Shown one piece after another: positions 1-11,542 of a DNA stretch of 64,000 bases (the first letter of the stretch is position 1; each line of letters opens with the position of its first letter). The notes below the pieces were generated by a model. That model was not told where the DNA came from, made no database searches, and saw nothing but the letters and a program-made list of their open reading frames with translations. Origin of the DNA: Liolophura sinensis (taxonomy: Eukaryota; Mollusca; Polyplacophora; Chitonida; Chitonidae); the NCBI RefSeq assembly GCF_032854445.1, contig NC_088297.1, positions 3,349,991 through 3,413,990 on the forward strand, read 5' to 3'. A program made the position numbers and the translations under genes.

Positions 1-292
1 TGAATTACCTCCCTTGTGTTACACAACAGTGACTATGACGTCTCGCGAGATTAGCTTTGTGGCGTGAAACTACAAGAAGTTGGGCCTTGTATATGAAAGC
101 ATGCAATATGTTGGTTATGCCAAGACAATGACAAATATTTTCTAAGCAACAGAGTGTAAAACAAACATTAAAGCAGGCTTTAAGAGTCACAGAAAATTCG
201 GGACAGCTGTTTATCGTATCTAAGTACGGCCAGAATTTTAAAATCACCTAAGAATAGATTAAAAAATATGTAAAGTATATAAAAGGCTTTAC

Positions 293-566
293 TTATTTAT
301 TTATTTATTTGATTAGTGTTTTACGCCGTACTCAAGAACATTTCACTTATACGACGGCAGCCAGCATTATGGTGGGAGGAAACCGGGCACAGCCCGGGGG
401 AAACCCACGACCATCCACAGGTTGCTGGCAGACCTGCCCACATACGGCCATAGAGGAAGCCAGCATGAACTGAATTTGCACTCACAGGGACCGCATTGGT
501 GAGAGGCTTCTGGGTCATTACGCTGCGCTAGCGCGCTAACCGACTGAGCCACGGACGATCCCTCCC
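293..566 (-). mobile_element. full-length SINE-A
   Basis: tRNA-derived head with A-box (TGGCTCAGTCGG) at the right end, body and AT-rich tail at left. Target duplication AGGCTTTAC at 284-292 and 567-575. Confidence 0.9.
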
Positions 567-781
567 AGGCTTTACAAAGAAGTTTACAAAATTACAAATC
601 TGTCCAAAAGCTGGTTGTTCAAGTAACCTCCAGAAACTTGTCATTAGCGATTTTCTGAGGTGCCATCTGCATGTATCCACAGCCTACAACTCAAAACTGA
701 CCTTCTTAATGGGAGAGTGACTTTAAGGGAGGTAATTACAGTACAGCCAAATCCTAACCATCAATCCATGTATCACATGCC

Positions 782-1025
782 CACTATACGCTGTCCTTGA
801 CACCTCGACATCATGCCCAAGACACCAGACATGACACCCCATCCATTCACATTATACTGACACTGGGCCAACCAGTCCTTTTTTCTCTTTGTCTACCCTT
901 TCAGTGCTGACAGCCAAGTAAGGCAGTAACAAGTACCATTTTTAAGACTTTGATATGACCTGACCTGGGTTTGATCCCAGGTCTCCTGACTTCGAGACGT
1001 TCTAACAACTGAACTGGCTCTAAAG
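782..1025 (-). mobile_element. SINE-C copy, tRNA-derived
   Basis: The minus strand carries a tRNA-like head with B-box GATCAAACC near 975, followed by a body with CACTGGGCCAACCAGTC and GACACCAGACATGACACCCC shared with 3008-3262. Confidence 0.7.
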
Positions 1026-1055
1026 TTGGTGTACACAGACAAAAACGAAGCTCAC

Positions 1056-1168
1056 CATTCCCAGTATGCCAATATAAGCCATAATGTAGCCATTTTGATC
1101 CGCGGGTAACTTGAACGTTTCCATGGCAACCACAGCAAACATGCTCTGGAAGATGCCAATGGGAATTC
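1056..1168 (-). CDS. MFS gene exon 5
   Basis: The acceptor TTTTGCAG ends at 1169 and the donor GTGAGC starts at 1055. The 113 bp close the split codon and encode IPIGIFQSMFAVVAMETF and NGYIMAYIGILGM, resembling helix 7-8 of SLC22A18. The next exon must lie left of the window. Confidence 0.75.
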
Positions 1169-4100
1169 CTGCAAAAGAATGAAATAAATTTTTAACCCTA
1201 AATTAATATTACTTTAATTTGACCCCAAACATCACTTTTATGGTAAGGCTGAATATTGTTCGAAATAATTCTGAAAAACAAAGAAACAAAGAAAACCAAA
1301 AAAAAGAGTTATTCATTCACATTCAATTCACAAATTGCATTACACATTTGGTTCAGTGCTTTCTCAAGAGTTCCCACACAATAATTCACAATTCACAAAC
1401 TTCAATTATTCACAAAATACCTGTTCCCATTTTCACAGACAGCAAAAAGAAAGCTTTTGGATTGGAGAGTAATGTCAACAATTTGGAGACACTGAACACT
1501 GAGGCTCCAGATCTTTCTGAAAGAAAAAAAGAAAACAGATCAAGAAAAACATGTAAGCCGATTGTTTATTTCTTTATTTGATTGTTGTTAAAAATCGTCC
1601 TTAAAACATATTTCACTCGATACGATCGTGGTCAGTTATACTGGTGGAGACGAGGGAAGTGCCTGAGGTAAACCACCAACTGGAAGAGCCACGTGCTCAT
1701 GTAACCTATAGGAGTGTTTCATACAATGCTATTTTACAATATATGTCGGTATACATGATGGCTCCAGAGAACTTTGTTTGGAGGTCTCTCATGTAAAATA
1801 AATTGGGCGACATTTTGTTTCTGGTACACTTCATCAAGCATTGGCAATTTGTGTACAAATGGACACAAGTGACAAATTTAGCATTGTGAAAATCACAACC
1901 TCCCCACAAAATACACACAATTATACTTTAACCACTGGTTGGCTGTACAATTTTTTTCACTACACTATGTTTCCTGAAAATATACAACACATGACACCAC
2001 TTTGGAAACATACATATACTTTCTCAAAGATGCATTCAAAATGTCAATCAATTAAAATGACTGATCACCTTTATACTCCTGGAGTGATTAAAATTAAAAC
2101 AAATATCACCTCATTCCTAAATTTATAACTTGAATAAATTACTTCTGTATTTTAAAACATCTGCTATATTTCTTTGACTGTTCAAAATTTTCCCCTTTAA
2201 TTCAGCTAAATGCACACGGTTGTCTCCCTTGATCCCCACAGGCCTGTTTTTTTTTTTTGGAAACAATAACATAGAGCTGTGTGCATGACAAACTGAACAG
2301 TTTTACTTCACAGTTAAGTCTCAATCCATAAAAAATATAGTTTATATATACATATATATAATATAAGTTATTTTATGTTTTCAAACAGACCATATAATTT
2401 GTGATGTCACAGGTTGTACAGGACAATGCTTAACATCCCAGATGGCAGCCATTTACCCAGTAACCCAGAATTGGGAAAGTCACATTTCGTGACCAAAACA
2501 AACTCATTACAAGAAGCCAATTAAAACAAAAACAAACACAAAATTTTCAGGGGGTATTACAAATAAAATGGAAGGGAAAGTAATTACAACATATTTCTGC
2601 AAACAGATATTGTATTCGTTACACAGAAAAATTGCGGATATAATCAATGTGACACTCACCATCTTGTTTCTGCAGAACAGACTCTCGTTTTGTTTGTTTT
2701 GGAATAAACAAGAATACGATAAGAACACAGAGCAGTGAGCCGCCACAAGCCAAGGAAGCTGAAAACTGCTCGCTGAAAAAAAACAAAACAAAACAAATAC
2801 AAACATACGTACAGACCTTTCCATTTGAACGTCATCCAATGGAAGGCTACACTAAATTTGTGTTAAGGACATCATCTAACATGTGACAATATCAATACAA
2901 GTATTACATTTATTTATCCAAGTTAAATACTCCCTCAACAAATTCTTCAGTCACACGACAACAAGGATTCATTAGGTGTGTGTACATACAGTCCCTGCAG
3001 CAGGACGAGTCCATGCCGCCAAAGTGCTCCCGCCACTAAAGTACCATGTCAAAGACACCAGACATGACACCCCACACACTCACATTATACTGACACTGGG
3101 CCAACCAGTCCTGTTTCCTTACTCTAACCTCTCAGTTCTGTGCACCTAACAAGGCAGCAACGAGTATCAAGTCTTTGGTATGACCTGACCCAGGTTTGAA
3201 CTCGAGCCTTCCTGTTTCGAGGTGGGCACTCTAATCATCAGACTACCAACTTGTTAACTTAATGGACCTATCTTGTACTAAGTCCCAATGTGTTTACTTA
3301 CTTGACATGTTTAGTTGTGAGTCCTCCAATCAGAGGTCCGATCACCATCCCCAGCCCGTACGATATTGAAAGTTTCCCGATAGCTGAAGCTCGATCTTTG
3401 GAGTCAACAACATCTGTGACTATCATCAAACCACCTGGTCAATCAAAATAATGACCATTAAGTCGTTAACACACCAGTAGATGTACATGTACTGTCCGAA
3501 CTTCAACCCTGTTATGTGGCGAGGCTTGGTATTTAAATCTCCGGTCGATTGTGGGAAGGTCTGACAGCTACTTGCATATGGTCGTGGGTTTCTCCCGGGC
3601 TCTTCTTGGTTTTATCCCACCAGTATGATGACTGCTGTCATACAAGTGAAATATTCTTGAGTACAGTGGCAAACACTAATCAGATAAATAAATAAATAAA
3701 TAAATTAAAATTTCTGTATATACCAGGAGTCTATTTATTTACCACATGGTGCCGTACAAAAGAATTTATCACTTATAAAACGGCTGCTAGCTTTATGATG
3801 GGAGGAGCCCATGACCATCCGCAGGTTGCTGCCAGACCATACCTGTATTATCCTGAAGCCTTATAGAATTCAATCGCGAACACATCCATGTTTTGACGCG
3901 TTTAGAGCAACGCTGTCAGATCTTGACAGGTTATTTTATAATTTTGGTAAAGTTATTCGTGTCCCTATCTGAGAGATGAGAGTTTTCAAAGTATAATGAA
4001 TTTCAATTTTTCGAAATTGCGTCTAAATTTGTTCTTTACTGGCTGAATTTGTTCAAACTTTAGGATATTTGACCGTTATTTTTGTTCATGACGACGTCTC

Positions 4101-5783
4101 CAATTGTTGTCAGATTCCGAGACTTCTACTTTGCAGATTGCTTTGTAGATAGGATATCCCGATGAAAACTGTAAGTTTCACAATTCAATGTAATAAATGT
4201 GTTTCATAACTTATTTTTGGCTCTGTAATGTACCCTTCTGCATGCATGTACACCCCAGTCAACAATTCATGCCAAAGCTTTCACATAGTTAAAGTACAGG
4301 TGTCCCTGGCACAAACCTTGCATCGCGTGCAGAAACACAGACGGCAGTCGTGAGAGGAACAGAACGGGGACGGAGTATGCCATGCTAACCAACCCGTAAC
4401 TGAGAGCTGCTGACACGAACGCTAGAGACATGGCTGCCCGGCCGCCAAACAGGTCGCCGAAGCGACCAAACAGCGGGCCACCTGCCAATTGGACGATGGC
4501 GAATGTGGTCTGGAGGTACCCATAAACCACAGGGTCAACACCGAGCTTCTTGGTTAGGTACTGGTTAGGACAAAATAAAAAAAAGAGGTAATTAACTGAA
4601 AACGAGTTACATGTTAATGTTAGTATAACCTCACCAAAACGAATGTAACGGACTTACACTTGCTTCTTTCTTTCGTTTTGGGTATTCTTTTGTTCTGTTT
4701 ATTTATATAAAGCAGATACACGTACTTGTATCAGTCGGATCACAAATCCGTAAAGATGTGAATATTTTTACCCCGACGTACTGTAAAGAAATTTTTCTCA
4801 TATCTGACATTGTTGTGGTGAGTAAAATAAAATAACAAAAACCACAATGTATCTCCCACAGAATTTACCTCCGTGAATTATGAAGAAAACAGGAAAACAA
4901 ATGTTTCATTTTGTGGTAACACAAATTAACATGACTATGCCATGCGTTAGAATTCACATGTACATTGTCCTGCGAAAGCTCTCTGACATAAGTGCATTTT
5001 ATACCACTCTATACATGTATTACACGATTTATTTTTTTGACAGGTGTTTTAGGATGTACTCAAGATTATTTCACCTATAACACGGTGCCTACCATTATTG
5101 TGGGAGGAAACCAGGCTCGGGGAAACCGGGTTCGAGGAAATCAGGCTCAGGCGAATGGGCCTCGAGGAAAGCAGGCTCGGGGGAAACCCATGATATTTAT
5201 TATTTATTTGTTTATTTGATTGATGTTTTATTCCATACTCTTGAATATTTCACTTATATCTTGGTGGCCAGCATTATGGTGGGAGGAAAACTGCACTCAG
5301 GGAAACCAATGACATGTATTTGGGTAAAGACTTATGGTTGGAATGACTTAAATTCACTTCGAGATCCTGTAGATATAAACTAGTCGTTTCAAAGTGAGAA
5401 TTACCATCCTACAAGAAATCTAGGTAACTCTACACATCCACAAATTACTTCATTAATTACTTCATTAATTAAAAAATCTTGAAAGTTTCCAATCAAGAAA
5501 GAAAACAAACACTTACAGGCAAGGCACCAGTCTGTATCCAAAAACATGTGGCGTAAAGGAAAATCAGTATGTGTGTGACCAACACAACAAAGTTAATGGT
5601 TCTTCCAAACAGAGACAAAGTGCGGTACTGACTCATCTTCGGAGCGTCTGATTGGCTCTTCATCTTGACCTCTGACATTGAATGTTTCTCATAGGTTACG
5701 CTGTCGCTACGGTAACTGTAGAACTCATCTTGGTCTTCATGAACTGATCTCCGTGACGATATTGTGGTGTACTGGGCAGACAT
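1056..5783 (-). CDS. SLC22A18-like: SLC22A18-like major facilitator transporter, 5 exons, 3' end outside window
   Basis: Five minus-strand exons (5783-5517, 4560-4317, 3434-3302, 2772-2660, 1168-1056) join without a frame break, giving 290 codons; every internal boundary has AG/GT consensus. The protein starts with a hydrophilic tail of about 60 residues. A first membrane helix follows (FVVLVTHILIFLYA), then an MFS loop 2-3 motif of the form GRFGDLFGGRAAM, then SRLPSVFLHAMQ and further hydrophobic segments. The run QLAGGPLFGRFGD and the SRLP...H motif resemble SLC22A18 (TETRAN/ORCTL2), a roughly 400-residue 12-helix organic cation/drug antiporter-like protein; the remaining ~110-130 residues would lie left of base 1. 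Family membership (MFS) is well supported; the subfamily is from recollection of conserved motifs. Introns hold several SINE copies. Confidence 0.75.
1170..2659. other. MFS intron between exons 5 and 4
   Basis: AT-rich noncoding sequence with one diverged SINE tail (1562-1690). A 120-codon open frame on the plus strand (1219-1581) has low-complexity composition and no recognisable domain. Confidence 0.6.
1562..1690 (-). mobile_element. diverged SINE-A-like tail fragment
   Basis: TTTATTTGATTGTTGTTAAA, ATATTTCACTCGATACGA and GGTAAACCACC follow the order of the SINE-A 3' half but are strongly diverged. It lies in an MFS intron. Confidence 0.45.
2660..2772 (-). CDS. MFS gene exon 4
   Basis: The acceptor (T-rich tract plus CAG) ends at 2773 and the donor GTGAGT is at 2659-2654. 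The 113 bp stay in frame and encode a hydrophobic helix (SLLCVLIVFLFIP) followed by the basic central cytosolic loop KQTKRESVLQKQ. Confidence 0.75.
3008..3262 (-). mobile_element. SINE-C copy, tRNA-derived
   Basis: Second copy of the family at 782-1025. The head at the right end has B-box GTTCAAACC; the body includes AAGACACCAGACATGACACC and GACACTGGGCCAACCAGTCC. Confidence 0.7.
3302..3434 (-). CDS. MFS gene exon 3
   Basis: The acceptor AG is at 3436-3435 and the donor GTAAGT at 3301-3296. The 133 bp continue the frame from exon 2 (phase 1 in, phase 2 out). The product contains DSKDRASAIGKLSISYGLG and MVIGPLIGG, the usual MFS helix 4-5 signature with a conserved G-x-x-x-G-P. Confidence 0.8.
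3541..3706 (+). mobile_element. 5'-truncated SINE-A
   Basis: GGGAAGGTCTGACAGC, GTCGTGGGTTTCTCCCGGGC, GTGAAATATTCTTGAGTAC and an AAATAAATAAA tail. Confidence 0.75.
3730..3850 (-). mobile_element. SINE-A fragment, opposite orientation to its neighbour
   Basis: Starts CTATTTATTTACC and runs through TGATGGGAGGAGCCCATGAC to CCGCAGGTTGCTG. With 3541-3706 it forms a tail-to-tail pair. Confidence 0.65.
4317..4560 (-). CDS. MFS gene exon 2 (helices 2-3 and motif A)
   Basis: The acceptor CCAG lies at 4564-4561 and the donor GTTTGT begins at 4316. The 244 bp encode 81 codons plus one base. It contains the G-x-F-G-D-x-x-G-G-R loop motif typical of MFS proteins and the SRLPSVFLHAMQ segment that points to SLC22A18. 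Confidence 0.8.
5028..5190 (-). mobile_element. SINE-A fragment with internally amplified segment
   Basis: Tail and 3' region at 5028-5105, then about five 14-16-bp variants of GGAAACCAGGCTCGG (5104-5188) in place of one copy. Confidence 0.65.
5197..5330 (-). mobile_element. SINE-A fragment
   Basis: TTTATTTGATTGATGTTTTA, CTTGAATATTTCACTTATA, CAGCATTATGGTGGGAGG; truncated at the head side. Directly follows another minus-strand copy. Confidence 0.7.
5517..5783 (-). CDS. MFS gene exon with start codon
   Basis: The ATG at 5783-5781 opens 89 codons ending at a GTAAGT donor (5516-5511), phase 0. It encodes a Ser/Tyr/Asp-rich cytosolic N-terminus and the first membrane helix, ending TGALP. A possible acceptor lies just upstream, so a separate 5' UTR exon is likely farther right. 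Confidence 0.7.
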
Positions 5784-5954
5784 GACAGAACTAACTGTGC
5801 CAGCTCTACCAAGCAGAAATAATACAAATCCGTATCAATATTTATATTCATCTGACTGGAAAATAACGCATACCCATAATCAAAAATACATACAAATATG
5901 TGAATGACTGACTGTTATGTAACACTGCTGTTACATGTAAAAACGCTGTCAAAC

Positions 5955-6075
5955 GTGAAAAGGTCCTCCAGCAACCTGCTTATGGTCGTAGGTTTTAACC
6001 CACCATAAAGCTGTATACTTGGAATATTCTTAAATATGGTGTAAAATTCCAAACAAGTAAATAAATAGATATATG
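5955..6075 (+). mobile_element. diverged SINE-A fragment
   Basis: CCAGCAACCTGC, GGTCGTAGGTTTTAACCCACC, GGAATATTCTTAAATA and an AAGTAAATAAATA tail. Confidence 0.55.
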
Positions 6076-6085
6076 ACAATAGTCC

Positions 6086-6335
6086 TGGGGCCTCCATGGC
6101 TCAGTTGTTTAGCGCATTAGCGCAGCATAGTGATTCAGAAGCCCCTCACCAATGCAGTCGCTGTGAGTTCAAATCCAGCTCATGCTAACTACCTCTTTGG
6201 CTGTAGGTAGGAATGGTCGTGGATTTCACCCTGGCTCTGCCCGGTTTCCTCCCGGCATAATGCTGGTTGTTGTCATATGAGTGAAATATTCTTGAGTACG
6301 CAGTAAAACACCCATGAAATAAATAAATAAATATA
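6086..6335 (+). mobile_element. full-length SINE-A
   Basis: Head with A-box TGGCTCAGTTG and B-box GTTCAAATC, body, GTGAAATATTCTTGAGTACG and AAATAAATAAATA tail. Confidence 0.85.
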
Positions 6336-6339
6336 TGGC

Positions 6340-9138
6340 CACGGTCAACCAGAGCGGCCTGGGTAACCACCAACCTTATACAAGTTAATAAACAAAACTG
6401 CAGTGTGTCACTGTGTACATGACTTATTTGAATGTGTGCCACAGTGACCCAAAACAAGTGATTTTTAATGAACATAACACTGTCTGAATAGCCCTACATG
6501 CAACGTTAACAGCTTACTGTCACAAGGGTGCCTATGAACAGCGAAAGCAAGAGAATCTCCAAATTCCCTGCCAAAGGCTGGGATTGAACCAGCTTCTGAA
6601 CATACATTTGATGAAGACAGGTTGTATGTATGATTTGTCTGTGACAGTCTCACAATCAAAACTACTGAGCATATTTTGTTAACTGAAAAGTGGACGAAAA
6701 GATAAAAAGTGTTTTTGGAAATAACACGTCAATGTTGTGCGTGCCATATACTGACATGCCAAAAGGTAGGAATATAAATGTATGTATGCAAACTTCACGC
6801 CATGAATACAGATGTATTAAATGAGTAATTTTTATCTCTAATGTCGTGTCAAACTTCCACGGCAACTGCATCAGGTTTTCAAATGGAGTGCACTTTGATG
6901 TTGGCTTGGAAACATCCTTGGCCGCACAAAAATTTGCCAAACCTAACGTCAAAGCAATCTCGGAATTACTTGCGGAGTAGGGTAACTCTTATTAAGCAAT
7001 GCAGATGCGAGAGACACAAATGTGTCTGACTGACGGTATGAACATTTACCGCTGTCCTCACACACAACAAATCTTCCCTAGCAAAAATCGACATCAACCG
7101 TATGGTCTCTGGAATTGACTGAGCTGTTTTAAAACTCGCTGAGCCAAAAGTGTCCATGGCAATCACGTCTAGCTATTCTGGAATAGTATCCCTATTTTCC
7201 CAGCCTATGGCATACTGCGGGAAGTATTGTGATGTCGACCACAGTACAATAGACCCTGGAATTGTCCTCCTTTGTCAATTTGTGTTATCGCCATGGACTA
7301 TTTTTGGTTACACCGACCTAAGAACGGGTTAATTAATTTGTAGGACCAAGTGGCTGACATCTATTCGTGCAAAGGCAGATTTAATGTTAACAACGGTAAA
7401 TGTTCCTTACTGTCAATCAGACACATTTGGAGCTGTTTCTCTCACCAACTGCGTTGCTCGTTAGAATTATACCACTGAACAAACTAGTCGGACTAGAAGC
7501 TCTTCAGCTTTTTTCACAGCAGTATTAAACCACTAATTAAGTCAATGCATGGGTCAAAATCTAGGACAGTTGTACCCCTCCGCCATAACGGCCTTGACTC
7601 CCACACAGAATGACGCTAGACGTCACTCAGTGATCGTATTAAAACTCACAAATCATGCGACAGATCAGAACCGCAGATAAAACCGCAAACAAGCAGTCAT
7701 AAGACAGCGGCGATCCGCTCACACGTGTACAGATGTATACAACCGCGGATCATGTGACCACTGCCAAAAGTGATGATTCAATGTCGTAATCTAGCTCGAA
7801 TCAGGGGTCATCTTATAATACTTCTACGATGGTGTTTTCTTTAAACGTATCTATCATGTGATTCGTTAAAAATCGACCACGTGCCGCGGTGTATGAGTGG
7901 AGAGTTTAGACAAATCTGGCGTTCTCATCTCGTGTTATTTAAAAGCGCGCGCCGACACTCGAAACAGTGTATGTACATAATGCTAATCCAATCATGAGGT
8001 TAATCCAATTAACTCCAATAATTACTTCATCATTAGTATTCGTCACACGACAATTAATAGCCATATTACATCGAATTATTTGATCAGACTGAATACATTC
8101 GTAGTTTCGAGCACCCGTGTACCTAGCAAGGAGCAGGAGGTGATAAATAACATGGAGCGAAATGCTGAATTTTGCCGATCCCTAAAGTTTAAAATAGGTC
8201 TATCACAGTACACTGAAACTATCATACCTGAAGATTAGATACATCCTGATTACTTTTCCAGAAAGACTTTCTTACCTATAATCTAGGTCTTTATTATTCA
8301 TTTTTGTGTGCTAAATTCTTCTCCAAAGTCTATCTCACCTCGGTTAAAATTCACTTTGTTTTCACCGCCAGTGCTCTAGTCATGTGACCAAAGAGTATGC
8401 TAATGATTGGCTCAGAGCAGCTATGACATCACTGCAAAACTATGAATACGATTATCAAGATTATAGGCCTATCTTCTAGAAATATTGTACTTTTGGAGAT
8501 TTGAATAATGCTTTGTTTAACTGGTTTTAAGCATGTTCGTCTATGCTTTGTTTTGCTTTGGATGTTCTCATCATATCGAAAACCATTCACAATCTTGTGG
8601 ATTACAAAATGGCCGAAATACCACCGATGGTGACATTTTGATACATCGTTACTTACCCGTACTTCATCCTTTCCAACATACCCAAGGCTGGTGCTATCTA
8701 CCCAATAATAGCAGGCCATCATTGAGGCCATAATATATATAAGTTTATTTAAAGGGCAGTAGCGAAATATCCTGGTTCATGAGAAACGTACGTATGCATT
8801 CTCAGAATCCAGGTGTCGAAACAGATGACCATGTAATCTCTTATTGTGAATTATATATATATATAATAAACAATAATTGCAAGGCCTATTAATTTGCTAG
8901 GTCCGCGTTTGCCCAGAGAGTTGAAGCGCTGGCTCCTTAAGGCTAGCAGGCTCTTAATCCAGTTTGAATCGAGCTCTAGGTGTTTCAGCTGTCGGTTTGT
9001 TCAAAGGTTAATTTGTCATGTATCTGGCGAATTAAGGTCGGTGGTTTACTCAAGGGAAAAATCTCGAGCATGCTGTTAAATACCGATTTATAAATAATTT
9101 GCATATCATATCATTTTAATATTTAACCTTTTGGCGAC
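6340..9138. other. intergenic or 5' intron region upstream of the MFS gene
   Basis: No convincing exon. It holds a tRNA-like B-box (GGTTCAATCCC on the minus strand near 6590), a copy of the repeat that also flanks the 28.8-kb array (7320-7440), a CpG-richer patch (7560-7960) and a TA microsatellite near 8855. Confidence 0.5.
7880..7960 (-). promoter_or_regulatory. candidate core promoter for the MFS gene
   Basis: Read on the minus strand, a GC-rich GCGCGCGC stretch is followed by TTTAAATA and a CACGTG E-box (near 7880). It is about 2 kb upstream of the first coding exon in one of the few CpG-rich patches. Purely positional inference; no transcription start can be seen. Confidence 0.2.
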
Positions 9139-9335
9139 TGTGGTGTTTCGTCATATGCTTGCTTCATACGAAAGTCATACTAACGTCATGCTGTGCGCAT
9201 GTGTATCACTGTTTGCGCACCGTGCGGGAATCTTGTACAGTTAGAAGAATAGAGCTCAGTGTGCTAACTTGTACATCTGAATTCCTTGCCTTACTGCTTA
9301 ATTACTTCATATCCATCTTACGGATATACCATATT
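9139..9335 (+). repeat. 5' LTR of the Ty3/gypsy element
   Basis: Starts TGTGGTGTTTCGTCA and matches the right LTR for about the first 75 bp (through GCATGTGTATCA). The end is set by the adjoining primer-binding site, so the right boundary is approximate. Confidence 0.6.
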
Positions 9336-9346
9336 TGGTGGCGAGG
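9336..9346 (+). other. candidate primer-binding site
   Basis: TGGTGGCGAGG directly follows the 5' LTR; it begins with TGG, complementary to tRNA CCA ends, as in LTR retrotransposons. The tRNA was not identified. Confidence 0.45.
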
Positions 9347-9409
9347 TAAGCAAGAACCTAACGGCTAATATACTTGTTGATGGCTTGTGCGCGGCTGATG
9401 AACCCGCCC

Positions 9410-10130
9410 CGTTCTTACCGAGCTGACTATACCCTGGCCGCACTGGAAACTTCTGTTTGAAAATTACCTGCTTGCTAGTGACACAAATGAAGCCTCTGCT
9501 GATTGGAAAAAGGCTATTCTCTTACATTCACATTCTGGGGGACAAAGAATTTTCTACACGTTGCCGTTTCAAGGTGAAGACTCCGACAGTTCTTACTTGA
9601 GAGCAATAGCTACCCTTCAGACACATTTCGAGCCTGCGGTGAGTGTCGGTGTAGAGCGTAATGGTTTTAGTATTAGAGCTCAATTGCCCAATGTTGACAG
9701 TTACATTGCTGCTCTCCGTGAATTAGCTTCTACATGTATTTTCTGTGACGAAATGTTGTTAGATCAGCCAATTAAGAAAACTAACAACAACAGTGAACGC
9801 CTGTTACTCAAACTTGATCTCAAATTGGATAAGACCATTAAAATTTCTCGTCAGATTGAAACTACTTTTAAGGAGGCAAGATCTATCGCTGGAATTCCTG
9901 ACCCTGGTAATATTTGTACTGCAGTTACGGGTACCAAACCTAAGGGGAAATTTCGGCACAAATCAAACAAACAATCCGGAAACCAGTCTAGAAATCTGCC
10001 CGGAAACCAGTCCAAAATTCCAAAGTCCAAAGTGCTACCGCTGTGCCACCAGGCAAACTTTCCAAAATGTCCTGCTGTGGAGAAAACCTGCCGAACTTGT
10101 GGAAAGAAAACCTCTTCGATACTGTATGTT
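9410..10130 (+). pseudogene. gag: gypsy gag remnant with zinc knuckles
   Basis: The frame at 9561-10136 encodes a gag-like capsid region (SYLRAIATLQTHFEP, SYIAALRELASTC, LLLKLDLKLDKT), a basic Asn/Gln/Lys-rich stretch, then a broken CCHC region. The first Cys pair (KCYRC) is in one frame while HQANFPKCP and KTCRTCGKK are in another, marking a frameshift near 10040. The N-terminal part (9410-9560) lies in a different frame again. Gag would package RNA and form particles; this copy cannot. It precedes RT as expected for Ty3/gypsy. Confidence 0.75.
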
Positions 10131-10636
10131 TACTGACTGGCAAAGTGCAACAGTTGATATTAGACTGTTCTTTGCATGTGTTTGATAAACACGTTAACTG
10201 CCGGCTACGATATATCTTGTGCCAGCACGTGTTATCCTATATGTCATTACGAGATAACTCGTACTAAAACACATGGTGATGTTTTGCACCACTGATCAGC
10301 TGGCAATGGTGATAACACAACTGGGAAATTTTTGCCAGTTTTAAACAGTCAACGTGTAAACATTTTCTGAGGGATGCATTGCAGTCTGACACAGTGCCTA
10401 TCACTGGTTACACACCACACAAAATTTCTACAGTGGGCTCTTCCCTAGCCCAAAGCTAAGCTGGACGTTCCTACCGTCACGCCTAGCTTTGGTCATATAG
10501 ACTTCCACGCGGACAATTTCACTAAAAAACCGACTCGAATCTCACCTTATTTTTGTTATCCACCGATTCCCTGAAACGCCCGAAATGTAATATGTCAGAG
10601 CAAACATTGGTAAATAATTAGGCAAAGGTAAAATCA
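10131..10636 (+). other. degraded gypsy protease / pre-RT region
   Basis: This spacer between gag and RT remnants should hold the aspartic protease. No D-S/T-G signature could be read in any plus-strand frame, so it is decayed or deleted. Confidence 0.4.
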
Positions 10637-11530
10637 TGCAGCAAAAACTCCTTCGGTTACCATACTCCTTGCGGCACGAAGTTTCTGCCAGGTTAAAGCG
10701 CTTAGAAGACGCTGGTGTAATCGGGTGAGCCGAGGCATATGGATGGGTTTCCCCCATTGTTGTTGCGAAAAGAAAAACAACAAAATTCATGTAAGTGTTG
10801 ACCTGAGGAAAGCTAACGAGGCAATTGTCTATGGCAAATTCCCTCTTTTTACAGTAGAAGATGTGGTTAGTGAAATACAAAGCGCGATCCATTTTTCAGG
10901 GTTGGATTTGAAATCAACTTATCACCAACTCTAACTTCATCCCGATAGTCATACTGGCTTCCTCTCCGACCGTAAGTGAGAAGGTCTGTCAACCTGCGGA
11001 TGGTCATGGGTTTCCCCCGGGCTCTGCCCGGTTTCCACCCACCAAAACGCTGACCGCCGTCGTATAAGTGAAATATTCTTGAGTACGGCGTAAAACCCCA
11101 ATCAGATAAATAAATAAATTCATCCCGACAGCCGTGACCTTAGCTGTTTCATTACCCATGAAGATATATTCCGTTTCCGCCGCGCTTTTGTTTTGTCTTG
11201 TCAAGTCCCTCTACTTGCTTTCAGAAATTAAAGTCAGTTATTTTGTCTGACATTGCTGGTTCAGTTTGCTTCATTGACAACATTTACATGAGAGAAAGTC
11301 CCATGACAAAGCTCTCTATGCAGTATTATGTACACTTGAGAAGCGTGGTTTGACACGGATTGACAAATGTCAAACGTGCCAGGCCATGTGCTTGATCAAA
11401 AGCTTGATCACGGTTTGTGATCAAGTTCTGAATTAGTGTCAGGTATTGCTGATACTCTTGTACGTAAAACTAAGCAACAGCTCAAATCTTATCTTGGCTT
11501 TGCGGGATTCTATGCTAAATTTGTTCACAT
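10637..11530 (+). pseudogene. pol: gypsy reverse transcriptase remnant, SINE-interrupted
   Basis: RT motifs read in order with frameshifts: SARLKRLEDAGVI, VSPIVVAKRKNNKI, VDLRKANEAIVYGKFPLFT, FSGLDLKSTYHQL. A SINE (10949-11118) then splits the domain, and sequence resumes at CFITHE-like and FRRAFVLSCQ-like stretches. The catalytic box reads F-I-D-N (about 11270) instead of F/Y-x-D-D, so the second Asp is lost. Stops and frameshifts are frequent. Confidence 0.8.
10949..11118 (+). mobile_element. 5'-truncated SINE-A inserted in gypsy RT
   Basis: It runs from CATACTGGCTTCCTCTCC-like sequence to the AAATAAATAAA tail. Flanking copies TTCATCCCGATAG (10936-10948) and TTCATCCCGACAG (11119-11131) form a 13-bp target duplication. 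Confidence 0.85.
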
Positions 11531-11542
11531 TTTTCTGCCAAA

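Noticed and set aside
1219-1581. 120-codon frame in an MFS intron
   Set aside because: Asn/Lys/Ile-rich low-complexity composition of AT-rich DNA, opposite to the host gene; no motif.
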